A DNA stretch of 64,000 nt from Pseudoruegeria sp039972875 (GTDB lineage Bacteria; Pseudomonadota; Alphaproteobacteria; Rhodobacterales; Rhodobacteraceae). The notes beneath the pieces are model-generated. The model was not told the DNA's origin. It did not search any database and worked only from the letters and a program-made list of their open reading frames with translations. Both the position numbers and the translations under genes were made by a program. Position 1 is the stretch's first letter; every line of letters starts with the position of its first letter. This document shows positions 25,623 through 35,519 of this stretch, in pieces. Location of the stretch: the NCBI GenBank assembly GCA_039972875.1, contig JBDWMA010000010.1:1-64000 (forward strand), in the 5' to 3' direction.

Positions 25623-28610
25623 ATGGAAATACCTAAAAACCTACCCGACAACATTCTAGCAGCAAATGATTTCATGACCTCAAACTGGCCGGACATGCCT
25701 TTGTTTTCTGGTGTTTCCGCTCCCAACGACGTGACTCAAAAAGTTGCCGATTTTGCAGAGACCGCGGTTGCCGATATTGGGGATTTAGCTTCTGGCCCTG
25801 ACAACACCCTCCTTGCAGAGGCGCTTTTTGGTGAACTGCCTGAGGTCGGTTCAAGTGCGGCAGGGGATTTGGATCAAGCGATGTTTCTGCTCTTAGGATT
25901 GGGGAAAGATCCTGCATCGGCGGGTGGTTTTGAGATGCCAGACATATTGGTCGTAAGTGAGGGCGATTCTGAAAACGCTCTTCCTGAAGGCGTCATGGGG
26001 GCCTTTGTGGAGGGTCGTGACGGCGAACCGGGAACCATCATGATTGCTGAAAGCATGATGAACCCAGACACCGTGCCAGATGGTGAGACTCTAGAGGGCG
26101 TTGTTCTTGAAGAAGTTGGTGAAGCCGTCGCGGTTTTTGTCTCAGATTTCCTTGAAGACATTGATTCCGATCTCAGCGTTGCGGCCGATATTGACATTGG
26201 TGACCGTATTCAAACGGCCGTTGAAGGGGGGGATTTGGCTGATAGCTCCGATGATGCGGCAGTGGAAGTCTTAGTGCGATTGAATAATGAAGAACGCATC
26301 GCAAAGGCCGCAGCGGAGGCAGCGGTATTTGTCGATATGCCGACGGACACTACGCTTGTTTTTGACGGGACATCCGCCGGTACAGAAGCAGTCGTCACTC
26401 TTTCTGCGGAAAGTGCAGGAATTGACGGGGCTTATGTCGCGGCCGACTTGAATAGCGCTGATGTCCTCACACTCGCAAACTATTTATTTAACGCATCAAT
26501 GACCGCAAACGGGACAACAACGGTTGATGGTCGCACGCATGTTTGGGCCACGGGATTGCAATCGGCGCTTACAAGTATTCATGGCGGTGCAGTGACAATG
26601 GATGAAGTCCGCGATTTGTTCCGGCTGATGAATCCAGATGATACCAGTTTTAACGTTGATGAGGTCGGTATGGATGGGGCAGATGGGGCCGATGGATGGT
26701 TGGACCGCGATTCATTTGGGTCAGCAAGTTTTAGTTGGAGCCAGATCAAAGCGGCCATTGAAGGTGGGATCATTCGTTTCCAAACAGATACCAACGGTTC
26801 CAACACCAGCACTGAGGCCGGTACGGGCGATGTACAATATACAACGATCGATTTTGGTCGGATGGAAACATACACTGATCCGCATAACGCTGACATTACC
26901 GATATGAGCCTTGGCGACTATATGATCGACAAGTACGGTACCGAAAACGCCGATGGCACAACAGACATGAGCATATATGCCGTATCAGTTGCCATGGAAG
27001 AGTTCTTTGGGGCTGATTTTAGTTGGCAGGAAACCGTGCAATACGGAGGTGAGGCCATATCAATCAAGGAACTTTTCCTTGATCACCATTTACCGCGAAA
27101 CGATATTGAGCTTGGCGGTGCTAACGGTACAACGATGCTTAATATCAAGTCTTATCATCTCGACAGATTCCTTTCGACGGGCAGCCAAGGCCAGTCAATG
27201 GCAGTATGGCGGGATTGGTCTGACATGGATTCCGGGTATAGGTTTGTAACCCTCGATGAAAGTGGTTTGGACCATACCCGCCAGATCCAAGAAATGGGAC
27301 TGACAACAGATTATACGGACCCATCTACATTCAATATTGATGATGGCGCTGAATACATTGATGATAAAATCTATGGTCTGGGTGACTCGGTCAATCTATT
27401 CAATAATACTGAATATGATGTGACCTTGGTTGGGAACGATTTTGAACAATATGCGGATGACGCTGCGGTGGAAATCGCAGAGGGCGGCAATGCTCTTGCA
27501 ACTGTTATTACTAAAATGGAAACCTTCGGCGAAGGCATAAGTGAGTTGATGGAGTTTGCGGACTTCAATTATCCTAACAACGAGACGGGGAAACAACTTT
27601 TCCTCGAAGAGACTGAAACTCAGGCCATAAACAATTTCGTTGAGGAAATCGAAAATGTACCTGGCGTTGATCTCACCGCGTATGGCAAACTGGAAACATA
27701 TGATGATGTGTTGCTGGTTTTGCAGGACTGGGTGTCTGACGGTACGAATAATCTCGCCGCATTTATAGAACAGGTCACCGATAATATTCCTCAGATTGAG
27801 GATGCTTTCAAAGCAGAACAGCTTATGGCCGAGCTTGCCTTGGCAGGTACAATCGTTTTGGGCGCTGGCATGGGTTTAGGCGCTATCGCTGGCATTGCGA
27901 GCACCGCGTCTAAAATCACGACGACCGCACTACACAATGCTGCTACGCCGGGGCTCACAAAAGTCTCTGCGGGTCAATTTTTTGCAGCCGCTTCGAAAGG
28001 TGATGTTGCCTCAACAATTGGCGCTGTTTCCACCCAAATAGGCTATGCGATCGCACAAAAGGGCGGTTGGGACAGTGCTGATGCGGGAATACCTAACTTT
28101 GCAGCTAACCTTACAAGTGAGACCGGCGTAGCGTTTCAGGATCTAGTCGATTCCAGTAATAGCCAAGCGTTTGTCGATTCATCATTGCGCTTTTCGGACG
28201 CGAACTTCGACTATAAAAAGTTGATGATCGATACCTTCCCTGAATTGGTGAAATCTTTTGGTACCGAAGTATACCGCCAAGGTGGAGCCGTTGTCGCGGA
28301 GCGTGAAATTGGAAGTAATTTATCCGACCAAGATAGTTATGGCGAAGTAAAAGATATGATTAACGCCATCAAACATGAGATTGACGTACTTAATGAAGAT
28401 ACGGAAACAACTGGTATCTACTATGTGATGACGGCCCCAAGGAGTCATTACAGTATTGGAGATACTTTCTTCGGGGATTCTGCCGGACGGCGTTTTAGCG
28501 AAGGTGAAATCATTGTGCGCGCCTTAGTCGCCGATGTCGCAGAACCCGGAGATTCCGTTGGCGAACTCGCGGTACTATCCGAAGCTAGTTGGAATGTTGA
28601 TAACTACTAA
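25623..28610 (+). CDS. Large acidic protein of unknown function
   Basis: A 995-residue acidic protein. I do not recognise the whole chain. Residues about 120-206 match the N-terminal domain of the second GH114 protein (40447-42423): GAFVEGRDGEPGTIMIAES, then LEEVGEAV, then DIGDRIQTAVEGGDL. A Gly/Asp-rich loop near residue 350 (DGADGADGWLDRDSF) may bind calcium. A single long hydrophobic stretch lies near 740-765 (AGTIVLGAGMGLGAIAGIAS). There is no signal peptide and there are no RTX repeats. ATG 25623 was chosen because the shared domain lies well inside and an AAGAGAA precedes it, though the frame opens at 25524. It is transcribed alone, with a strong terminator behind it. Secretion or a surface role is possible but not shown. 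Confidence 0.85.
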   Translation: MEIPKNLPDNILAANDFMTSNWPDMPLFSGVSAPNDVTQKVADFAETAVADIGDLASGPDNTLLAEALFGELPEVGSSAAGDLDQAMFLLLGLGKDPASAGGFEMPDILVVSEGDSENALPEGVMGAFVEGRDGEPGTIMIAESMMNPDTVPDGETLEGVVLEEVGEAVAVFVSDFLEDIDSDLSVAADIDIGDRIQTAVEGGDLADSSDDAAVEVLVRLNNEERIAKAAAEAAVFVDMPTDTTLVFDGTSAGTEAVVTLSAESAGIDGAYVAADLNSADVLTLANYLFNASMTANGTTTVDGRTHVWATGLQSALTSIHGGAVTMDEVRDLFRLMNPDDTSFNVDEVGMDGADGADGWLDRDSFGSASFSWSQIKAAIEGGIIRFQTDTNGSNTSTEAGTGDVQYTTIDFGRMETYTDPHNADITDMSLGDYMIDKYGTENADGTTDMSIYAVSVAMEEFFGADFSWQETVQYGGEAISIKELFLDHHLPRNDIELGGANGTTMLNIKSYHLDRFLSTGSQGQSMAVWRDWSDMDSGYRFVTLDESGLDHTRQIQEMGLTTDYTDPSTFNIDDGAEYIDDKIYGLGDSVNLFNNTEYDVTLVGNDFEQYADDAAVEIAEGGNALATVITKMETFGEGISELMEFADFNYPNNETGKQLFLEETETQAINNFVEEIENVPGVDLTAYGKLETYDDVLLVLQDWVSDGTNNLAAFIEQVTDNIPQIEDAFKAEQLMAELALAGTIVLGAGMGLGAIAGIASTASKITTTALHNAATPGLTKVSAGQFFAAASKGDVASTIGAVSTQIGYAIAQKGGWDSADAGIPNFAANLTSETGVAFQDLVDSSNSQAFVDSSLRFSDANFDYKKLMIDTFPELVKSFGTEVYRQGGAVVAEREIGSNLSDQDSYGEVKDMINAIKHEIDVLNEDTETTGIYYVMTAPRSHYSIGDTFFGDSAGRRFSEGEIIVRALVADVAEPGDSVGELAVLSEASWNVDNY

Positions 28611-28634
28611 AAACTAGACACTATTTAATCGGTG

Positions 28635-28666
28635 TGGGGCCCGCACGTTGTGGGCCCCATTTTTTT
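28635..28666 (+). terminator. Strong intrinsic terminator
   Basis: An eight-base GC-rich stem, tggggccc (28635-28642) and gggcccca (28652-28659), with a partly paired apical loop, is followed directly by a run of seven T. It ends the large unknown gene 25 bases after its stop codon. Confidence 0.88.
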
Positions 28667-29010
28667 GTAAAAGAGGATCTACTCCTCGGGGCTTCCACAT
28701 CGGAACAGGTTTAAGACGCCTCCGGAATTTTGAAAGAAACAATGCTTCTTTGGGGTTCGTTCACGATGACAAAAGGTAGTCACCGCGATTCAGCCCGTCG
28801 TTAAAAAGGATCGTATGAAGAAAAAACGCTGGCGGAACGCGCTTCTGCGAAACCTTGCCCTTTATTTTCCACGGCAGCTCATCGACCCACCATATGCGCC
28901 GAGAGGGTCAGGGACCTCGACAAAGGGGCGCGATGGCCCCTTTATCATTGTTCCGTTTGCCATCAGCGCGAGATGCGATGCACAGTCTATTCAGACAAAA
29001 TCCACTGGCT
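28667..29010 (-). terminator. Intergenic stretch with a minus-strand terminator
   Basis: A hairpin at 28922-28943 (aaaggggc pairing with gccccttt around a short loop) lies about 70 bases past the end of the GH4 gene. On the minus strand it is followed by a few T, so it probably terminates the sugar operon. The rest of the stretch has only short frames without ribosome binding sites or recognisable domains. Confidence 0.5.
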
Positions 29011-30327
29011 TTAGCTGTATTTCGGCAGCCATTCACCATGTGCGACAAGCAATTCATCAACCATATCGGTGGTCTGGTCCAACGTCAGTTCAGCTGATGT
29101 ATGCGGGTCAAGCATTGCCGCATGATAGATGAATTCTTTCTTGCCCGAAATCGCAGCATTCACCACTTCGCGTTGCACGGCGATGGACTTCCCCATGATG
29201 GACGTGAGCATTGACGGCATAGGGGCCACAGCCATTGGCGTGACACCATTGCGATCGACGTGGCATGGCACCTCGACGATACAATCTGACGGCAATGCGG
29301 GGATTAGACCATTGTTGGGTACGTTGCCCCAAATGGTTTGCGCTTCGCCTGTGACGATGCCTTCGATGATGCCAGCCGCATATTCGTTTGACCGGCAAAC
29401 CTCTAGCGGTGCGTCGCCTTCCAGCTCTTTCTGCAGTTCACGCCATTCTGCAATCTGATCTTCACAACGGTACAGGTATTCGCCAATCCGAAGTTCATTT
29501 GCCGTGACGATATCAGGATGCGCAGCTTTCAGATACCAAGAGCTGTATTCGCTAAAGTGCATCGAGCTTTCGGTGACGAAATAACCCACGCGGCGCAGCA
29601 TGTCGAACCGAACTTCGTCATATTTAGGATAAGTGCGATCCTGCGCCATTTTCTTGAGGCGCGGATATAGGTCCTCGTGCGTGCCATCCGGGTGGATCAG
29701 TTCGAACTTGGAATAGAATGCGACGTGGTTGATCCCGCCACAGCGATAATGCAATGCATTTGGATCAACACCCAGCATCCCAGCAAGTTCATGGGCGGTT
29801 TCCTGAACCGAATGGCACAGACCTACAACCTTGATCTCTGGAAATTTCTCTTTGATGGCCCAGCAGTTGATGGCCATCGGATTTACATATTGCAGCATCG
29901 TGGCGTCCGGGCAGAGCTCAAGCATGTCCGTGCAAATGTCGAACAAAACAGGGATCGTGCGCAGTCCACGCATGATGCCGCCGATACCCAATGTGTCACC
30001 GATTGTTTGGCCAAGGCCGTATTTTTCAGGGATTTTAAAATCAGTCACTGTCGCGGGTTTATACCCACCAACCTGCATCATCAGGATGACAAAATCAGCA
30101 CCTTCAAGGGCGGGTTTTCGTTCCAGATGGCCGACAACTTTCAGGTTCTTGATACCAAGCGTTTGACCAATCCGACGCGTCACGGTTAACGACGTTTCTA
30201 AGCGTTCGGCATCGATATCATACAAAGATATTTCAGCATGTTGAAGCGCTGGAATGGACAGAACGTCCCCCAGGATGGACTGGGCGAACACAGTGCTGCC
30301 CGCCCCAACGAGGCAAATCTTAGTCAT
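29011..30327 (-). CDS. GH4-family glycosidase (alpha-galactosidase-like)
   Basis: A 438-residue member of glycoside hydrolase family 4, which cleaves glycosides by an NAD+- and Mn2+-dependent redox mechanism. It has an N-terminal Rossmann motif GAGSTVFAQ, metal ligands Cys171 (GLCHSVQ) and His201 (GGINHVAF), and the family stretch YVNPMAINCWA. The CHS motif is typical of the MelA/AglA branch that acts on unphosphorylated alpha-glycosides. It is cytoplasmic and the last gene of the import operon, so it probably cleaves imported oligosaccharides. With the galactosamine genes beside it, an alpha-galactosaminide is a candidate substrate, while plain alpha-galactosides such as melibiose are the conventional one. 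Confidence 0.92.
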   Translation of the reverse strand: MTKICLVGAGSTVFAQSILGDVLSIPALQHAEISLYDIDAERLETSLTVTRRIGQTLGIKNLKVVGHLERKPALEGADFVILMMQVGGYKPATVTDFKIPEKYGLGQTIGDTLGIGGIMRGLRTIPVLFDICTDMLELCPDATMLQYVNPMAINCWAIKEKFPEIKVVGLCHSVQETAHELAGMLGVDPNALHYRCGGINHVAFYSKFELIHPDGTHEDLYPRLKKMAQDRTYPKYDEVRFDMLRRVGYFVTESSMHFSEYSSWYLKAAHPDIVTANELRIGEYLYRCEDQIAEWRELQKELEGDAPLEVCRSNEYAAGIIEGIVTGEAQTIWGNVPNNGLIPALPSDCIVEVPCHVDRNGVTPMAVAPMPSMLTSIMGKSIAVQREVVNAAISGKKEFIYHAAMLDPHTSAELTLDQTTDMVDELLVAHGEWLPKYS

Positions 30328-30357
30328 TTGGTATTTCCTTTTAAAACAGGTATTTGG

Positions 30358-31209
30358 TTATTTCACGCCCGTCATTGCGATACCCGCAATGAACTGTCGT
30401 TGAACAAAGAAGAAAGCTATCATGATTGGCGTGACTGAGATGAGAACAGCCGCCATCATGATGGTCCATTCCGCACGGTAGAGCCGTTGAAACAGTGACA
30501 GCCCAACCGGTAGCGTTGTTTTTTCTAGATCAGATGGCAAATAGATCAGTGCTGAGAATAAGTCGTTCCACGATGACATGAACGCGAAGATGGCAAGTGC
30601 GGCTAATGCAGGTCGTGCCAATGGCAGATAAATGCGCCACCAAATCGACAACAACGATGCCCCGTCAAGGCGCGCGGCGTCCAAAAGGTCGGTCGGAATG
30701 GTGCGAAAATATTGGCGCAGCAAGAATACCCCGAACGCACCACCCAAAAACGCTGGCAGATAGAGCGGCGCCGCAGTGCCATAAAGCCCAAGCCACCGAA
30801 AGATCAAGAATTGCGGAATAACCGTCATTTGTGCAGGGATCATCAGCGTAACGAGCAGCAGAATAAACAAAGCCTCACGGCCACGGAATTTTACGACAGC
30901 GAAAACGAATGCGCCCATGGAACAGGTGATCAACTGTCCGACCGTGGAAAGCGCCGCGATGCGGAAACTATTCCAAACCAGGTGCCGGAAATCCATCAAT
31001 TGCCACGCATCTGAGAAATTGCTCAATGTGATTTCTGAAGGGATCAATCGTCGGTCAAATTGATCACCCGGAACTTTCAGAGCCGTCGACGTCATCCACA
31101 CGAATGGACCAATCATGATGATAGTACCCAGCAAAAGCAGTGCGTAAAAAATCGCGTTTTCACGCATGTGGTTGCCGAATGTGGGTTTTAGTAGGTGTGC
31201 GTTTGACAT
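30358..31209 (-). CDS. Sugar ABC transporter permease (MalG type)
   Basis: A 283-residue inner-membrane permease with six likely helices and the EAA loop DAARLDGASLLSIWWRIYLPL that contacts the ATPase. ATG 31209, two bases after the MalF-type stop and preceded by GGAG, was preferred over an in-frame GTG at 31221. With its partner it forms the channel of the oligosaccharide importer. Confidence 0.92.
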   Translation of the reverse strand: MSNAHLLKPTFGNHMRENAIFYALLLLGTIIMIGPFVWMTSTALKVPGDQFDRRLIPSEITLSNFSDAWQLMDFRHLVWNSFRIAALSTVGQLITCSMGAFVFAVVKFRGREALFILLLVTLMIPAQMTVIPQFLIFRWLGLYGTAAPLYLPAFLGGAFGVFLLRQYFRTIPTDLLDAARLDGASLLSIWWRIYLPLARPALAALAIFAFMSSWNDLFSALIYLPSDLEKTTLPVGLSLFQRLYRAEWTIMMAAVLISVTPIMIAFFFVQRQFIAGIAMTGVK

Positions 31210-31211
31210 GG

Positions 31212-32093
31212 TTAACTCCACCGCTTCTGAAAGTGATTATAGACCACCGAAAGAAGGATGATGATGCCGGCAAGCACGACAGCCTGCGCCGCAGCGTCGC
31301 CCATTCGGAAGTATTTGAAACCTTCACGGTATAGATTGAAAACAAGGGTTGGCATGGTGGACCCGCCCCCTTGAGTTGACGTCAGCACATAGACGTAGTC
31401 GAAAGCCTGAAATGCGTTGATCGTCGACAAGATAACTTGGAAAAAGATGGACGGAATCAGCAAGGGTAAAGTGATCCGCCAAAATTGCTTTGAGCTAGAT
31501 GCGCCGTCTAGCATCGCGGCTTCATATAGGCTGCGCGGGATCGCCTGTAGCCCGGCAAGAAAGATGATCATCCCTTCGCCCACTGCGCCCCAAATGTTGA
31601 CGATAACGACAGAATAGAGCGCCATATCACGACCTAACCAATAGACGGGGTCGAATCCCATCGATGTGATCATGTTGTTCAACAAACCCTGATCGCGCGA
31701 ATAAATCCAGCTCCAGACGAGGCCAACCGCGACGGGGGATGTGACGACGGGAAGAAAGAAAAACAAACGAAACAGAGACTTACCAACGACATGGCGGTTA
31801 AGAAGTACCGCAATGGCAATACTAAGGATGACGGTTCCCGGCACATAGATCAGCGAGAAAAGCGACGTCGTTTTTAGCGCTTTCGTGAATTTCCGATCAC
31901 CCGGAAGATCTGTGTAATTTTCGAACCCGACCCATTCAGGCGTCGTGAAAAGATCCCAATTGAAAAAACCCAAAACAAGCGTCGCGATGATCGAACCAAG
32001 CACGCCAAGGCCGAGACCAAGTAACGTTGGTGTAAGAAGAAAACCGGCCCAAAACCGCTCTTTTCCTCGTGGTGACATTCCGTCAATTTGCAT
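31212..32093 (-). CDS. Sugar ABC transporter permease (MalF type)
   Basis: A 293-residue permease with six likely membrane helices and the EAA loop EAAMLDGASSSKQFWRITLPL. It pairs with the MalG-type protein encoded right behind it. Between it and the binding-protein gene lies a stem-loop that probably lets the binding protein be made in excess. Confidence 0.92.
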   Translation of the reverse strand: MQIDGMSPRGKERFWAGFLLTPTLLGLGLGVLGSIIATLVLGFFNWDLFTTPEWVGFENYTDLPGDRKFTKALKTTSLFSLIYVPGTVILSIAIAVLLNRHVVGKSLFRLFFFLPVVTSPVAVGLVWSWIYSRDQGLLNNMITSMGFDPVYWLGRDMALYSVVIVNIWGAVGEGMIIFLAGLQAIPRSLYEAAMLDGASSSKQFWRITLPLLIPSIFFQVILSTINAFQAFDYVYVLTSTQGGGSTMPTLVFNLYREGFKYFRMGDAAAQAVVLAGIIILLSVVYNHFQKRWS

Positions 32094-32115
32094 GTTCTTT
32101 CATTCCCAAAGGTGC

Positions 32116-32138
32116 CGAGGCGACGCAACGCCGCCTCG
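32116..32138 (-). promoter_or_regulatory. Intercistronic stem-loop in the import operon
   Basis: A seven-base perfect GC-rich stem, cgaggcg (32116-32122) and cgcctcg (32132-32138), lies between the binding-protein stop codon and the first permease. Such stems after binding-protein genes protect upstream mRNA or partly terminate, giving more binding protein than permease. No T tract follows in the direction of transcription. Confidence 0.5.
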
Positions 32139-32148
32139 CGTAGCTTTT

Positions 32149-33402
32149 TTAGTCACCTAAAGCGTCGTCTGCTGTCGCGGCGATCTCTTCGAGGGCGTCA
32201 GTAATGGTCCATTCACCATTCCAAGCCATACCGAGCGGATCACCTACCAAGCCGGACCATTCTTCATAGCCACGGAAAGCAGGCTTGGTGCGTGCGTATT
32301 CTAGCGCATCCACGAACATCACGTGATCCCCTGACGCGGCTTGCTCAAGATATGCTGGACCTGTGGCTGCGGCTTTGTTGACAGGGATCGCAAAGCCAAG
32401 TGATGCAAGGATCGATTGGCCTTCCTCGGACACAACGTAGCTCATGAATTCATAAACTTCGTCGGGGTGTTCGGATGTCGCGCTTCCTACAATACCAGCA
32501 GAGTTTACCAGCGTCGCACGTTTAGCAGGGCCGGATGGAAATGGTGCAGTTGCCCATTCAAAATCAAGATCAGTGTAAGCAGGAATAACCCAGTGGCCAG
32601 AGAAGGTCATGGCAGCAACGCCCGCTTGGAAACCATCCCAACCATAGGATTCAAGGTTTTCTTCGGACATGACGGATTTGTCTTCGACGATTAGCGCGTT
32701 GACGTAATCAAATGCACCACGTGCCGCCCCTTCTGCCATCAGTGTTGTCGAATAATCACCGGAAATGATTTCCCCCCCATGGGCGAAGACAACAGGACCC
32801 CAAAACGGTTCCATGTCGTAGGCTTCGGTGCCGATGCCCCACTGATCAATTGTGCCATCGCCATCTTTGTCGACAGTCAACGCGGCCGCTGCGGTGCGTA
32901 GATCATCAAGTGTCCAATCCGCTGACGGGTATTCGATACCTGCCTCGTCAAACATCGCTTTGTTGTAGAACATCACGATGGTCTGAAAATCGCGCGGCAG
33001 GCCGAACGTGCCTTCTTCCAATTGGTAAGAAGATAGAGGGCCTTCGTACAAGCCATCAATCGTTGCGCTGTCGGCTTCAAGATAGGCAGTCAAATCAAGA
33101 AGTACGCCGCGAGCCTGCCAATCGGGATAAATGGGTGCGTCCATCGCGAAAAGGTCCGGTGCATCACCCCCAGCGACTTGCACCAAAAGCTTTTCCCAAT
33201 AGCTTTCCCAATCAGACACTTCTACTGCAATGTTGATATCTGGATGGGTGACCTGAAAATTCTCAACGAGTTTCTCCCAGACCGCGATTTCAGGTGGGTC
33301 GCCCCACATCATATATGTCAGGTTTGTTTCAGCGGTCGCCAAACCGGGCAACATCATAGTTGCTAGCGCGGTTGTCGCGAGAATGTTTTTGTTCAGTTTC
33401 AT
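32149..33402 (-). CDS. Sugar ABC transporter substrate-binding protein
   Basis: A 417-residue periplasmic binding protein of the extracellular family 1 kind. A signal peptide covers about residues 1-24 (KLNKNILATTALATMMLP, cleavage after ATA). The mature part begins ETNLTYMMWGDPPE, typical of the family. ATG 33402 is chosen because the signal peptide begins there, with GGAGG upstream. The size suggests an oligosaccharide ligand. It is the first gene of the import operon and faces the AraC-type regulator. Confidence 0.93.
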   Translation of the reverse strand: MKLNKNILATTALATMMLPGLATAETNLTYMMWGDPPEIAVWEKLVENFQVTHPDINIAVEVSDWESYWEKLLVQVAGGDAPDLFAMDAPIYPDWQARGVLLDLTAYLEADSATIDGLYEGPLSSYQLEEGTFGLPRDFQTIVMFYNKAMFDEAGIEYPSADWTLDDLRTAAAALTVDKDGDGTIDQWGIGTEAYDMEPFWGPVVFAHGGEIISGDYSTTLMAEGAARGAFDYVNALIVEDKSVMSEENLESYGWDGFQAGVAAMTFSGHWVIPAYTDLDFEWATAPFPSGPAKRATLVNSAGIVGSATSEHPDEVYEFMSYVVSEEGQSILASLGFAIPVNKAAATGPAYLEQAASGDHVMFVDALEYARTKPAFRGYEEWSGLVGDPLGMAWNGEWTITDALEEIAATADDALGD

Positions 33403-33594
33403 ATCTAATAGAACCTCCAAGTCGTCAGGTGCCCGAGCTTGGGCATTTGTTAGAATTGTATCACCGGCCCGGGTCTTTTGAGATCGCCTAGGTATTTTCG
33501 GTGAGATCAACTTAGCATTAGCTTACGATTGTTTTGCTTGTAGTTATTCCGCGCCTCAGGCAATATTTTCCGGAAAAAGAGCGATTTGGCGAAA

Positions 33595-34461
33595 ATGGCA
33601 AAGACATCATATGATCGGCTTTACGAGCCGCCAGAAGAAAACCTAGGTGCCGATGACTTTTTGGTTGAGAGTCACCAGGCGGATGCGATGCCCGCTGCAC
33701 ATTGGCACGATCATCTTGAAATTAATTGGGTCCCCAAAGGGCGTATAGATTACCTGATGAACGGGCGGCGTGTATCGCTCTTGCCGCGTCGATATGGCGT
33801 GTTTTGGGCCGCGATGAACCACCAAACAATTTCGGTTCAAGAAGACCAAATTATGTATTGCGCCTACATCCCGATTGGCAACTTTTTGGCCCTCCCAATC
33901 GCTTCGGAGTTTCGCTCAGCTGTGCTGGCAGGCGGATTGATTCAATCAAGCTCTGAATCGCCAGAAGACGGTTACAGGCTTGAAGATATGGCATCTCGGT
34001 GGGGGGAAGCAGATACGGTTGTACAACAAATCTGGCGTGAGGAAATTCTGTTGCGCTTACGTCGTATGTCTGTTGAACCGCGTCAGCACGGGCTTTTGGA
34101 AGAAGGTGACCTCGCGACGGGAAGGCGTGCGACCGGTGTTCGTCATGTCGAACAGATGACTACATTTATACAAGACAATTTGGCAAAGCAAATCACTGTC
34201 ACAGAGATAGCAGAACATACAGGCCTTCACCCGACGAATGCACAGGTTGCGTTCCGTCGGGTGTTGGGTATGACGATTGCAAAATATTTGCGACGTCAGC
34301 GCCTAAGCCACGCGATGCGGCTTTTGGCGGAGACCGATTACGGTATTTCAGAGATCGCATATCGTTCCGGATATAGCTCACTGACCCGATTATACGATGC
34401 TTTCAAAACGCATCTTGGGCGGACACCCAAAGCGTACCGCGCAACAATGCGCGGCGATTAA
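33595..34461 (+). CDS. AraC-family regulator (MelR-like)
   Basis: A 288-residue protein with an N-terminal cupin-type sensing domain (HWHDHLEINWV near residue 40, YGVFWAAMNHQ near 70) and a C-terminal pair of AraC helix-turn-helix motifs (ITVTEIAEHTGLHPTNA and ISEIAYRSGYSSLTRLYDAF). It is divergent from the binding-protein operon and separated by 192 bases. Size and order resemble MelR, which activates alpha-galactoside genes. An in-frame TTG at 33586 is the alternative start. Confidence 0.9.
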   Translation: MAKTSYDRLYEPPEENLGADDFLVESHQADAMPAAHWHDHLEINWVPKGRIDYLMNGRRVSLLPRRYGVFWAAMNHQTISVQEDQIMYCAYIPIGNFLALPIASEFRSAVLAGGLIQSSSESPEDGYRLEDMASRWGEADTVVQQIWREEILLRLRRMSVEPRQHGLLEEGDLATGRRATGVRHVEQMTTFIQDNLAKQITVTEIAEHTGLHPTNAQVAFRRVLGMTIAKYLRRQRLSHAMRLLAETDYGISEIAYRSGYSSLTRLYDAFKTHLGRTPKAYRATMRGD

Positions 34462-34467
34462 CGTTGT

Positions 34468-35517
34468 TCAATCCTGACGCAATCCGTCCTTAAACACATG
34501 TAATTGTGCAGGGTCAGCTTTCAGGAAAATAGTATCCCCGACGGCAGGGAAATCCCGTGTCGTCATGGTATAAATCACCGCACTATCCGAAATCATTGCG
34601 GTTACGTGGGTTTCATGCCCCATGGTTTCAACCAAGGTCACTTTCGCAGGCCAGCCGTCATCCGATTGGTGTAAATGTTCAGGGCGTACCCCTATTGTTG
34701 CAGTGCAACTACCAGCGAGCTGTACGGTATCGGGCAATGATAGGGCCGTTCCATCGCGCAATTTCAGATACCCCGCTGTGAACTCTCCTTCAAACAAGTT
34801 CATTGGCGGCGCGCCAATGAAGGCCGCCACAAACGGAGAGACTGGCCGATCATAAAGTTCCAACGGAGTCCCGATCTGCTCAACATATCCGTCGCGAAGA
34901 ATGACCAAACGATCGGCCAACGTCATCGCTTCGACTTGATCGTGTGTTACGTAAATGGTTGTTGTCTTTAGTTTATCATGAAGGGATTGGATCTCTGCTC
35001 GGACCTTCCCCCGCAATTGCGCATCAAGATTGGACAAGGGTTCGTCGAACAGGAATATTTCAGGATTGCGCACAATCGCGCGTCCCATCGCAACACGTTG
35101 CATTTGACCGCCCGACAGTTCTTTAGGTCGACGTTCTAGATAAGGTGTCAGACCAAGAATTTCGGCTGCATGTTCAATCGCCTTTTTAGCATCCTGTTTG
35201 GAGACGGACGCCATCTCAAGCGCAAAGCCCATATTTTGGCGTACCGTCATATGCGGATACAAAGCGTAGGATTGGAACACCATTGCGACATCACGATCTG
35301 CCGGTGCAACTTCATTGACGACTTTGTCGCCCATTATAATATTACCAGACGTGACGGCCTCAAGCCCGGCGATCATGCGCAATAAGGTCGACTTGCCGCA
35401 GCCCGATGGGCCGACGAGTGCAATAAATTCACCCTCGGCCACATCCAGTTCAATGTCGTGCAAAACCTCGACTGTGCCAAAGGATTTGCAGATTTTTTCC
35501 AGTTTCAAAGTACCCAT
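34468..35517 (-). CDS. Sugar ABC transporter ATPase (UgpC/MsmK type)
   Basis: A 349-residue ATPase with Walker A GPSGCGKST, signature LSGGQMQRVAMGR, Walker B IFLFDEPLSNLD, switch His in VTHDQVEAMTLAD and the C-terminal regulatory OB-fold of the MalK group. It powers the importer whose other parts are encoded at 30358-33402. It is the last gene of the catabolic unit read from 39459, so import and catabolism are split between two transcripts. Its end meets the convergent AraC gene with six bases between. Confidence 0.93.
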   Translation of the reverse strand: MGTLKLEKICKSFGTVEVLHDIELDVAEGEFIALVGPSGCGKSTLLRMIAGLEAVTSGNIIMGDKVVNEVAPADRDVAMVFQSYALYPHMTVRQNMGFALEMASVSKQDAKKAIEHAAEILGLTPYLERRPKELSGGQMQRVAMGRAIVRNPEIFLFDEPLSNLDAQLRGKVRAEIQSLHDKLKTTTIYVTHDQVEAMTLADRLVILRDGYVEQIGTPLELYDRPVSPFVAAFIGAPPMNLFEGEFTAGYLKLRDGTALSLPDTVQLAGSCTATIGVRPEHLHQSDDGWPAKVTLVETMGHETHVTAMISDSAVIYTMTTRDFPAVGDTIFLKADPAQLHVFKDGLRQD

Positions 35518-35519
35518 AT

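Noticed and set aside
28815..29132. A 105-codon plus-strand frame
   Set aside because: It overlaps the end of the GH4 gene and the terminator hairpin and has no coding signs.
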